DNA of 6,403 bases from Gammaproteobacteria bacterium. Lineage in GTDB: Bacteria > Pseudomonadota > Gammaproteobacteria > S012-40. The stretch spans positions 1-6,403 of the forward strand of contig JALSHN010000024.1 of assembly GCA_026982215.1 (NCBI GenBank), given 5' to 3'. Below the pieces are notes generated by a model. The model ran no database searches and was not told the DNA's origin. It saw only the letters and a list, made by a program, of their open reading frames with translations. A program made the position numbers and the translations under genes. This document shows, in pieces, positions 1 to 4,983 of this stretch; positions within the stretch are counted from its first letter, which is position 1; every line of letters starts with the position of its first letter.

Positions 1-438
1 CGTCTCCAGAATGAACAGGCTCTGTCCGGAGAGAATCATGGAACCGCGCCGGTCCTGGCGGTTGATGAGCACGGCATGATCCGGGGTCACCGCCCGAATG
101 ATCTCCTTCCAGGCGACGCGACACTTCTTGCGGCTGTGTTCGTCGGCCCCGAGCAGATGCAGCACACTCTGCCCCGCCGCCAACACATCACTCTGATCAC
201 CGTGGTGCAACACCATGGAACCGAAGGCACGCTCCACCACCTGCTGCCCCAAATGAACCCGGGTGGCCTTCAACGCCACATCCGACAAGCGATGCACCGC
301 CATCCCCGGGGCCACCTCGATCCACAGACAGGCATCCCCCGGCACCGGCAAAAATCCCTGGGAGACACTCCCCAGATAGGCCGCCAATTGGGGTTGCAGC
401 GAGTCGATGTAGACGTAAGTGCGTAACGTGACCTTCAT
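1..438 (-). CDS. csoS1D: Tandem-BMC shell protein CsoS1D (3' end outside window)
   Basis: CsoS1D is a minor shell protein with two fused BMC domains; its trimers stack in pairs and form a large gated pore thought to admit ribulose bisphosphate. The frame gives 146 residues and is open at the window edge, so most of the second domain is missing. The first domain (about 1-100) begins MKVTLRTYVYIDSLQPQLAA and contains GFLPVPGD (28-35) and VVERAFG (67-73); E69-R70 match the conserved Glu-Arg gate pair of Prochlorococcus CsoS1D. The second domain starts near residue 105, ending here in the GQSLFILET block. Upstream in frame there is a double TGA at about 500-505, and ATG is the first normal start, so the long N-terminal extension of cyanobacterial CsoS1D is absent. 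It follows mcdB by 136 bases. A weak ribosome-binding sequence fits low expression. Confidence 0.93.
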   Translation of the reverse strand, partial: MKVTLRTYVYIDSLQPQLAAYLGSVSQGFLPVPGDACLWIEVAPGMAVHRLSDVALKATRVHLGQQVVERAFGSMVLHHGDQSDVLAAGQSVLHLLGADEHSRKKCRVAWKEIIRAVTPDHAVLINRQDRRGSMILSGQSLFILET

Positions 439-450
439 GGTCCAACCCGG

Positions 451-467
451 TGCAGGCGGGGCCTGCA
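451..467 (-). promoter_or_regulatory. Perfect 7-bp hairpin just upstream of csoS1D
   Basis: Arms TGCAGGC (451-457) and GCCTGCA (461-467) enclose a three-base loop. The structure ends 12 bases before the csoS1D ATG, where no good ribosome-binding sequence is seen. No T-run follows on the coding strand, so it is not a standard terminator. It may limit csoS1D translation or protect a processed mRNA end; the role is inferred. Confidence 0.45.
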
Positions 468-574
468 ATCGCAGACGACGTAACCAGACCGCCGCCCCCG
501 CTCATCACCGTCTTGAGCTCGAGAGAAACACTGGGCGAGATGGCCCATGGAACGACATGGCACGCCCGAGGCCC

Positions 575-853
575 TCAATCGGGCCAGACGCGCCGCCCAC
601 GGATGTAGCTGCGCGGTGTCTCATCCGTCCCGGCGGCAGGTTTCGCCTGCGCCGAGGTGCGCCGCCGGGATGTGGCCGGGTCCTTCTTGGCCACCGCACG
701 CTTGCTGACCGTCTTCTTGCGCGGGGCCTTCTTGCTTTCCCCCCCCTGAGACACCGGAGCCGTCTCGGCCTTGCCCCCTGCCGCCGCCTGGCCGGCCTTG
801 GTCTTGCGGATTGACTCCACCAGTTTCTTGCGCGTCTTCTCGCTGTCACTCAT
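575..853 (-). CDS. mcdB: McdB, carboxysome adaptor for McdA (alpha type)
   Basis: McdB attaches to carboxysomes and stimulates the McdA ATPase so that they are evenly spaced. The protein is 92 residues, very basic (25 Lys/Arg against 9 Asp/Glu), rich in Ala, Thr and Ser, and predicted to be mostly disordered. A possible short N-terminal helix covers about residues 5-20 (EKTRKKLVESIRKTK). The only aromatic residues are Y83 and W90; W90 lies in the terminal RRVWPD, matching the invariant C-terminal tryptophan reported for alpha-McdB proteins. It overlaps mcdA by eight bases and has GAGG nine bases before the ATG. Sequence similarity alone would be weak for such low-complexity proteins; the call rests on position, charge and the tryptophan end. 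After it comes a 136-base gap before csoS1D. Confidence 0.87.
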   Translation of the reverse strand: MSDSEKTRKKLVESIRKTKAGQAAAGGKAETAPVSQGGESKKAPRKKTVSKRAVAKKDPATSRRRTSAQAKPAAGTDETPRSYIRGRRVWPD

Positions 854-1472
854 GGGCTAACACCTCGTTGGTCAGCTGTTCGATTTCGGCCACGGCAGCC
901 TCGCCCCGCCGCCCCATGTCATAGACGGTACGCCCTTCGAGGGCCGCCGTGCGGTAGATCGCCCGACGACGGATCGCCGTCTTCAGCACCGGCAGTTCCA
1001 ATTCGGCCACCGCCTCGCGCATCAGGCGCGACAGGGTGGTGCGGGCCTCCAGTTGATTGATGACCAACCAGGCCCGCAGCGCGGCATTGTCCTCCCGCGC
1101 CGCGGCCAATGCCTGCTCCACGTGCACCGTAGCCCATAGGTCCACCGGCGAGGGTTGCACCGGAATGAGGGCGACATCGGCCGAACGCAGGGCGGCATTG
1201 GTCTGGGGAGCGTTCACCGAGGGAGGACAATCGATGACGAGATACTCGACCCCGCGATGCGCCTCTACCCCAGCCATCACATCATCGCTCACCGCCGCGA
1301 CCGGCACGCGCCCGCCCCCTTCGGCGAAGAGGGACCACTGATGGGCCGAACCCTGCGGATCGGCATCCAGGACCTGGGTCGACCCCCGCCGGGAGAGCGC
1401 CGCGGCCAAGTGGACGGCGAGGGTGGTCTTCCCCGCCCCGCCCTTGTTGCCCACCACCGCGATGATGCTCAT
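846..1472 (-). CDS. mcdA: McdA, ParA-family ATPase for carboxysome positioning
   Basis: McdA binds nucleoid DNA as an ATP dimer and is released locally by McdB, which spreads carboxysomes along the cell. This 208-residue ParA/MinD-family protein has the deviant Walker A KGGAGKTT at residues 10-17 with the signature lysine K10, the Walker A' block DADPQGS (36-42) and Walker B as LVIDCPPS (D81). Small size and lack of an N-terminal helix-turn-helix domain fit the small ParA class used for cargo positioning rather than plasmid partition. The signature lysine is typical of the proteobacterial alpha-type McdA. The final codons overlap the mcdB start by eight bases (ATGAGTGA), so the pair is translationally coupled. 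Its location in a cso operon next to an McdB-like gene makes plasmid or chromosome ParA unlikely. Confidence 0.92.
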   Translation of the reverse strand: MSIIAVVGNKGGAGKTTLAVHLAAALSRRGSTQVLDADPQGSAHQWSLFAEGGGRVPVAAVSDDVMAGVEAHRGVEYLVIDCPPSVNAPQTNAALRSADVALIPVQPSPVDLWATVHVEQALAAAREDNAALRAWLVINQLEARTTLSRLMREAVAELELPVLKTAIRRRAIYRTAALEGRTVYDMGRRGEAAVAEIEQLTNEVLAHE

Positions 1473-1484
1473 GGGGGTTACCGC

Positions 1485-1745
1485 TCAGCCTTCACCGGGC
1501 CGTTGAAACAAGTCGTCCAGAAGGCGGGCAAAGCGCCGCTGCGCCTCGCCCAGGGCCTCCGCGCCCTCCTCCGCATAGATGGTGACGTTGACATAGTCAC
1601 GGCCGAAGGCCATGTCCGGATAGTAGCCTTCCTTTTCAGACAACTCCGCCGCGCGGTCCAGAAAGACGCGCAAGGTCTCGTAATCCGGAAAGGCATAACG
1701 CCTCTCCAGGCACAACGGTTTCTTGCGCTCGCGCCACTCGCTCAT
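1485..1745 (-). CDS. acRAF: Alpha-carboxysome Rubisco assembly factor acRAF (pterin dehydratase-like)
   Basis: This 86-residue protein has the pterin-4a-carbinolamine dehydratase (PCD) fold, and members in cso operons act as Rubisco assembly chaperones rather than enzymes. The segment LSEKEGYYPDMAFGRDYVNV (about 35-54) aligns with the PCD active-site region, where true enzymes have a His-His-Pro group; here it is Tyr-Tyr-Pro, and the later catalytic histidine is replaced within VNVTIYAEEG. Catalysis is therefore unlikely. A GAGG ribosome-binding sequence lies six bases before the ATG. The gene starts 11 bases after the bacterioferritin-like gene and ends 12 bases before mcdA. Its position and the loss of the histidines both favour the assembly-factor role over pterin recycling. 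Confidence 0.88.
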   Translation of the reverse strand: MSEWRERKKPLCLERRYAFPDYETLRVFLDRAAELSEKEGYYPDMAFGRDYVNVTIYAEEGAEALGEAQRRFARLLDDLFQRPGEG

Positions 1746-1756
1746 GGGAAACCTCG

Positions 1757-2233
1757 TCAGAAGGTGGCGCGCAGCTCACCACCGGGAGCTGCCGGCTGCT
1801 CGATACGGGCCAGCCACTCGGCCAGCTCGCGTCCGTGCGCCTGCTCTTCTTCCAGCAGTTTGTGGAAGAAATGCCGGTTGTCGTGATCGGCGACATGGGT
1901 ACAGTAGGTGGCGGCGTCGGCATAGAGACGCACCAGCTCGTTCTCCAGAAGCTGATCTTCCACCAGGAGATCGCGCAGGGAATTGCCCAGTCGTGCCGGC
2001 CTGAGCATGGAGGCATTGGGGGCCAGGCCCAAGGCCAGCATGCGGGCGATGATCCGGTCCACATGCTCCATCTCCTCCCTGGCCTCCTCTTGAAACCGCT
2101 GTGCCGCATCATTCAGGCCCCAGGCGGCGGCGAGGCGCGCCTGGGTACTGTATTGCTGCACCGCGCTGAACTCGAGGCTCAGGGCACGCCCCAGGTAACC
2201 GGCGATACGCTGATCCGTTTTGGCGTAGATCAT
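1757..2233 (-). CDS. Bacterioferritin-like diiron protein of the carboxysome operon
   Basis: This 158-residue four-helix ferritin-family protein, close in length to bacterioferritin, has no established carboxysome role. The helical pattern and ligands align with E. coli bacterioferritin: E21 (E18), E54 and H57 (E51, H54) in EEMEH, E97 (E94) in LLENEL, and E130 and H133 (E127, H130) in EEEQAH. M55 falls at the place of heme ligand Met52. So the complete ferroxidase centre, and possibly the heme site, is kept. In the family these proteins oxidise and store iron or detoxify peroxide. It lies 34 bases after the second csoS1 and 11 bases before acRAF, so it is part of the transcript. Similar genes occur in other proteobacterial cso clusters, where the function is unproven. 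There is no export signal; it is presumably cytosolic. Cargo, oxidative protection of the assembly site, or iron supply are all possible. Confidence 0.9.
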   Translation of the reverse strand: MIYAKTDQRIAGYLGRALSLEFSAVQQYSTQARLAAAWGLNDAAQRFQEEAREEMEHVDRIIARMLALGLAPNASMLRPARLGNSLRDLLVEDQLLENELVRLYADAATYCTHVADHDNRHFFHKLLEEEQAHGRELAEWLARIEQPAAPGGELRATF

Positions 2234-2267
2234 GCTGTCGATCCCGTCGACCTGGCTGGATCAGCGA

Positions 2268-2573
2268 TCAAGAACGGCTCTCGCCACCACCGGACAAGAT
2301 GGGTTCCACTTCGCGGTGCGGGCGGGCGATGATGTGGGCGGCCACCAGACCGTCACCGACCCGCTCGCAGGCATCGGCGCCGGCACGCACCGCCGCATTC
2401 ACCGCACCGGTCTCGCCACGCACCATCACGGTGACATAACCGCCACCGACGAACTCGCGACCGATCAGCCGCACTTCCGCCGCCTTGGTCATGGCATCGG
2501 CCGCCTCGATCGCCGGCACCAGACCACGGGTCTCGATCATGCCCAGGGCAATGCCGTAGTTTTCGTTAGCCAT
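2268..2573 (-). CDS. csoS1B: Hexameric shell protein CsoS1, second copy (CsoS1B position)
   Basis: This second single-domain BMC protein has 101 residues and the same FVGGGYV pore loop as its neighbour. It differs from it at residues 3, 37, 38, 40 and 87 and in the tail, which here is SGGGESRS instead of RNK. A GGAG sequence lies nine bases before the ATG. In Halothiobacillus three csoS1 genes occur and the last, csoS1B, carries a longer C-terminal extension; here only two exist and this one, last in order with the longer tail, takes that position. The extension is shorter than that of the Halothiobacillus CsoS1B, so the symbol is tentative. It probably co-assembles with the upstream paralogue in the facets. 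Confidence 0.93.
   Translation of the reverse strand: MANENYGIALGMIETRGLVPAIEAADAMTKAAEVRLIGREFVGGGYVTVMVRGETGAVNAAVRAGADACERVGDGLVAAHIIARPHREVEPILSGGGESRS
2320..2372 (-). repeat. 53-bp identical repeat, copy in second csoS1
   Basis: This is the partner of the repeat at 2650-2702, inside the second csoS1 gene, in the same orientation and reading frame. Outside it the two genes still agree at most bases but differ at scattered silent sites. Confidence 0.85.
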
Positions 2574-2612
2574 TCCTGTTCACTCCATCTGTTTGATTGG
2601 TTGAAGCGCGTC

Positions 2613-2903
2613 TCACTTGTTGCGCAGAATCGGTTCCACTTCGGCATGGGGGCGGGCGATGATGTGGGCGGCCACCAGACCGTCACCGACCCGCTCGCAG
2701 GCGTCGGCGCCAGCACGCACCGCCGCGTTCACCGCACCGGTTTCACCACGCACCATCACAGTGACATAACCGCCACCGACGAAATCACGCGCCACCAGCC
2801 GCACCTCGGCCGCCTTGGTCATGGCATCGGCGGCCTCGATCGCCGGCACCAGGCCGCGGGTCTCGATCATGCCCAACGCAATCCCATAATTTTCATCTGC
2901 CAT
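2613..2903 (-). CDS. csoS1A: Major hexameric shell protein CsoS1 (CsoS1A/C type)
   Basis: This single-domain BMC protein of 96 residues forms hexamers that tile the shell facets, with a central pore for bicarbonate and sugar phosphates. The sequence is nearly canonical: GIALGMIETRG (7-17), AADAMTKAAEV (24-34), the pore loop FVGGGYV (41-47) and RGETGAVNAAVRAG (52-65). It ends in a short basic RNK tail. A strong ribosome-binding site precedes it. It follows csoS4B after 58 bases and precedes a second csoS1 gene that differs at only five positions over the first 93 residues. Whether it should be called CsoS1A or CsoS1C cannot be settled, because the two types are nearly identical in known species. 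Confidence 0.96.
   Translation of the reverse strand: MADENYGIALGMIETRGLVPAIEAADAMTKAAEVRLVARDFVGGGYVTVMVRGETGAVNAAVRAGADACERVGDGLVAAHIIARPHAEVEPILRNK
2650..2702 (-). repeat. 53-bp identical repeat, copy in first csoS1
   Basis: This 53-base stretch encodes part of the C-terminal third of the BMC domain (around DACERVGDGLVAAHIIAR) and is base-for-base identical to 2320-2372. The offset between copies is exactly 330 bases. Silent positions are also identical, which points to recent duplication or gene conversion. Confidence 0.85.
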
Positions 2904-2910
2904 TGTCAGT

Positions 2911-2915
2911 CTCCT
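2911..2915 (-). promoter_or_regulatory. Strong ribosome-binding site of the first csoS1 gene
   Basis: AGGAG on the coding strand lies seven bases before the ATG at 2903. It is among the best matches to the anti-Shine-Dalgarno sequence in the window, which suits the most abundant shell protein, and it supports the chosen start. Confidence 0.7.
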
Positions 2916-2941
2916 GCTCTGTCTAAAGTTGAAACATCAAG

Positions 2942-2957
2942 CCCGGGGGAAGCCGGG
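2942..2957 (-). promoter_or_regulatory. Small GC hairpin between csoS4B and csoS1
   Basis: Arms CCCGG (2942-2946) and CCGGG (2953-2957) enclose a six-base loop, starting four bases after the csoS4B stop. There is no run of T after it on the coding strand, so a factor-independent terminator is unlikely. It sits just upstream of the highly expressed shell genes and could mark an mRNA processing or stability boundary. This role is inferred from position; the stem is only five pairs. Confidence 0.3.
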
Positions 2958-2961
2958 TCAC

Positions 2962-3213
2962 CTATTTGTCCTCTTCCCAGTGATCGATGATGCCCCCGAT
3001 GGTGAGATCGGTGAGGATGGTGAAATCACCCGCCGCATACCGCGCGGCAGAGCCGCTCACGGTAAACACCCAATCACCCTCACGGGCCCCCACCGGATCC
3101 ACCGCCACATGGCGCCTGCCCTTGCGATCCTGTAACACGCGCAGGCTGATGCCTTTGAGGCCCTGGATGCGACGCGTGCACACCAGCGGCAACTCGACCC
3201 GCATGATGTCCAT
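2962..3213 (-). CDS. csoS4B: Carboxysome vertex (pentamer) protein CsoS4B
   Basis: This is the second BMV-family pentamer protein, 83 residues, a paralogue of the gene just upstream. It starts MDIMRVELPLV and has the family blocks VAVDPVGAREGDWVF (about 37-51), GSAARYAAGDF (54-64) and ILTDLTIGGIIDHW (66-79). The start at 3213 is chosen because it aligns with the csoS4A N-terminus and overlaps its stop in a TGATG junction, with GGAGGAAG about ten to fifteen bases upstream. An in-frame TTG at 3240 would add nine residues inside csoS4A and looks less likely. A GC-rich hairpin begins four bases after the stop codon. Loss of vertex proteins in known carboxysomes makes the shell leaky to CO2 while assembly still proceeds. 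Confidence 0.95.
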   Translation of the reverse strand: MDIMRVELPLVCTRRIQGLKGISLRVLQDRKGRRHVAVDPVGAREGDWVFTVSGSAARYAAGDFTILTDLTIGGIIDHWEEDK

Positions 3214-3470
3214 CAGCCCTGTTCTTCCTCCGGGGGCCAATGGTCGATGATGCCGACGATGGTCAGATCACTGGGGTACTCTTTGCTGCCGGCCGCCTCG
3301 CGCGCCGCCGAACTGCCCACACAAATGACCCAGTCTCCAGGGGCGCAGCCCACCGCATCCACAGCCACCAGCTTGCTGCTGCCATCCCGCACCACCTGGA
3401 GAAACTTGTGTTCCAGCGACGGTATGCGGTTGGTCGAGACCAAAGGTCGTTCCACCTGACAGATCTTCAT
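3213..3470 (-). CDS. csoS4A: Carboxysome vertex (pentamer) protein CsoS4A
   Basis: This 85-residue protein belongs to the bacterial microcompartment vertex (BMV, CcmL/EutN) family, whose pentamers cap the twelve corners of the icosahedral shell and seal it. It begins MKICQVERPLVSTNRI and contains the family features VAVDAVGCAPGDWV (about residues 35-48), GSSAAREAAG (53-62) and the terminal block DLTIVGIIDHW (68-78). It has a short acidic tail (PPEEEQG). A good AGGAG lies nine bases before the ATG and overlaps the csoSCA stop codon. The stop TGA shares one base with the csoS4B start (TGATG), implying coupled translation. The A rather than B label rests on gene order and on the SKEYPSDLTIVG insertion-like stretch. 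Confidence 0.95.
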   Translation of the reverse strand: MKICQVERPLVSTNRIPSLEHKFLQVVRDGSSKLVAVDAVGCAPGDWVICVGSSAAREAAGSKEYPSDLTIVGIIDHWPPEEEQG

Positions 3471-3479
3471 CGAGCGTAT

Positions 3480-3484
3480 CTCCT
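3480..3484 (-). promoter_or_regulatory. csoS4A ribosome-binding site overlapping the csoSCA stop
   Basis: On the coding strand TAGGAG combines the csoSCA stop TAG (3485-3483) with AGGAG (3484-3480), nine bases before the csoS4A ATG. Ribosomes ending csoSCA would be in place to start csoS4A, which suggests translational coupling. Confidence 0.65.
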
Positions 3485-4970
3485 AGCCCAAGCCGTCGGT
3501 CACGGAACAGCCCAGTACTTCGATGGCACCGCCATCGTCACAGTCACGTACCACTTGAAGGGTGTGCAACAGCCCCTGTTCAACGAGCTTGGCGTAACGA
3601 TCCTGCAGCGCCTCGGTCACCCGCCGGCAGCGCTTCAAGGCGCGTTCACGGGCTCCGGGAACGTGCCCATGGTAGTCATAGCGCACCACGACCGGGATGG
3701 GCAGACCGTGACGCACGTTCAGGCCACGAAAAATCTTGATACCCACATCCAGATCCGCGGTCGCCTCTTCGACGGTCTCCAGATAGGCGAAATAAGTGAG
3801 GTTGCGCAATTGCACCTCCTCGAAACCGATACCGGCGCCGATGAAGCGCTCGGCATGGCCGATGTCCGGATAACGACCGCCATGGTAGCGACGCACATAG
3901 TCGATCTGAGAAAAATTGTTCTCCAGCAAGCGGGCCGCCAGCCGCGCCATCCCCGGCTGTACCCCCGGGGCCGCCCGATTCACCGCGGCGGCGATGTGAT
4001 CACGCGCCGCCTGCCCGCCGAGGCCTCGGGTGGCTTCATAGAGCTCGGCCGCATCCAGCCACTGCTCCAAGTCGATGACGCCACGCCCATCGGGCACGTG
4101 CAGGCGAATGGCGTCGGTGTCGGTGTCCACTCCGATGAGCAAGCGATCCACCGAGGCCCCACAACAAAAACTGTTCTCCACCGCGGCCTGGAAATCGATG
4201 AGCTTCTCCAGACCGGCCGCTGCGGCACGCCGGGTATCCGAGCCGTGGGCGGCGCACCCCTCATGTTCCGGATCCGACGAACTGAAGTGGTAGACCACCC
4301 CCTTGAGATAACGCGTGGGGGCATCGGCCGGCGTCGGTCGCCCTTCCCGGTAACGGTACAGCTCCACCTCGGTCCATTTCGCCAGACTGTCCTCGATGTC
4401 GAACAGGGCGCCGGCATAGGATTTGCGCCGCACCTGGCGATAGGGCAGGCGTAACACATAGCGCACCACATGGGCCAAACGCCCGTCCGAACAAGGCGAG
4501 AGATCCAGGGTGTGGAAACCGCAATCATGCAGAAATTCCACGAACGCCGTTTCGTCCTCGGAACTCAACGGATCACCGGAGAAAAACCCGTCGCAAAAGC
4601 GCCGATAGGTCTGAAACACGCAGAACGCAAACAAGCGGCGCATGTCCAGATCGGCCACCCAGGCATCCGCCAGCAAGTCCTGGGGCAACTGAAAACCGAG
4701 TTCCCGCTGGGCGATGGCCTGGGCCTGCTGTTCGAAATCCGGCATGTGCTGCAGCGCCGAGATGCGTTTGAGCACGGGGACGATGGCATCGAAACCGCCT
4801 TTGACCCCTTCCTCATAGGCCCGGAGCCGCTCGTTCTCGACACTGCGGACCAACGGGTGTCCCCCCCCGGCCAGGGACGCCGCGACCACGGGGCGGCGCA
4901 GGGGACGGACGGGCCGCGTGGGCGCCGTCCGACGCATCCGCCTCGCATTTCTGCGCTTGTGATTCAGCAT
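3483..4970 (-). CDS. csoSCA: Carboxysomal carbonic anhydrase CsoSCA (CsoS3, epsilon-type)
   Basis: CsoSCA interconverts bicarbonate and CO2 inside the carboxysome, feeding CO2 to Rubisco. With the ATG at 4970 the protein has 495 residues, close to known CsoSCA. Zinc ligands by comparison with the Halothiobacillus enzyme are C160 (in SPCSDGR), H228 (in VVYHF) and C239 (in GCAAHG); the 11-residue His-Cys spacing matches. D162 and R164 form the Asp-Arg pair typical of beta-like carbonic anhydrases. A GVDTDTDAIR motif and a HGGRYPDIGHAERF block in the C-terminal half are also CsoSCA signatures. The first 27 residues hold 11 Lys/Arg and no acidic residue, resembling the disordered N-terminus that ties CsoSCA to Rubisco. 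A GTG at 5000 in the same frame would overlap csoS2 by 17 bases but has no ribosome-binding sequence, so the ATG with GAGG upstream is preferred. The stop TAG overlaps the csoS4A ribosome-binding site. Confidence 0.96.
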   Translation of the reverse strand: MLNHKRRNARRMRRTAPTRPVRPLRRPVVAASLAGGGHPLVRSVENERLRAYEEGVKGGFDAIVPVLKRISALQHMPDFEQQAQAIAQRELGFQLPQDLLADAWVADLDMRRLFAFCVFQTYRRFCDGFFSGDPLSSEDETAFVEFLHDCGFHTLDLSPCSDGRLAHVVRYVLRLPYRQVRRKSYAGALFDIEDSLAKWTEVELYRYREGRPTPADAPTRYLKGVVYHFSSSDPEHEGCAAHGSDTRRAAAAGLEKLIDFQAAVENSFCCGASVDRLLIGVDTDTDAIRLHVPDGRGVIDLEQWLDAAELYEATRGLGGQAARDHIAAAVNRAAPGVQPGMARLAARLLENNFSQIDYVRRYHGGRYPDIGHAERFIGAGIGFEEVQLRNLTYFAYLETVEEATADLDVGIKIFRGLNVRHGLPIPVVVRYDYHGHVPGARERALKRCRRVTEALQDRYAKLVEQGLLHTLQVVRDCDDGGAIEVLGCSVTDGLG

Positions 4971-4983
4971 CGCCTCGCCGTCC

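Noticed and set aside
545..560. Inverted repeat CCATG...CATGG downstream of mcdB as a terminator
   Set aside because: Only five pairs, low GC for a terminator and no T-run after it.
2237..2251. Inverted repeat GTCGA-TCCCG-TCGAC between the second csoS1 and the bacterioferritin-like gene
   Set aside because: A five-pair stem in GC-rich DNA is expected by chance, and neither a T-run nor an operator-like pattern accompanies it.
2904..2941. Possible sigma-70 promoter starting from TTGATG upstream of the first csoS1
   Set aside because: No credible -10 hexamer lies at 16-18 bases from it.
3213..3240. Start of csoS4B at the TTG at 3240
   Set aside because: It would add nine residues with no match to the family N-terminus; the ATG at 3213 aligns with csoS4A and makes a TGATG junction.
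3240..4454. A 404-codon open frame on the plus strand opposite csoSCA and csoS4A
   Set aside because: It is antisense to clearly conserved genes, has no recognisable domain, and such long antisense frames are common in GC-rich DNA. Similar plus-strand frames at 1155-1886, 1835-2332 and 2232-2990 are rejected for the same reason.
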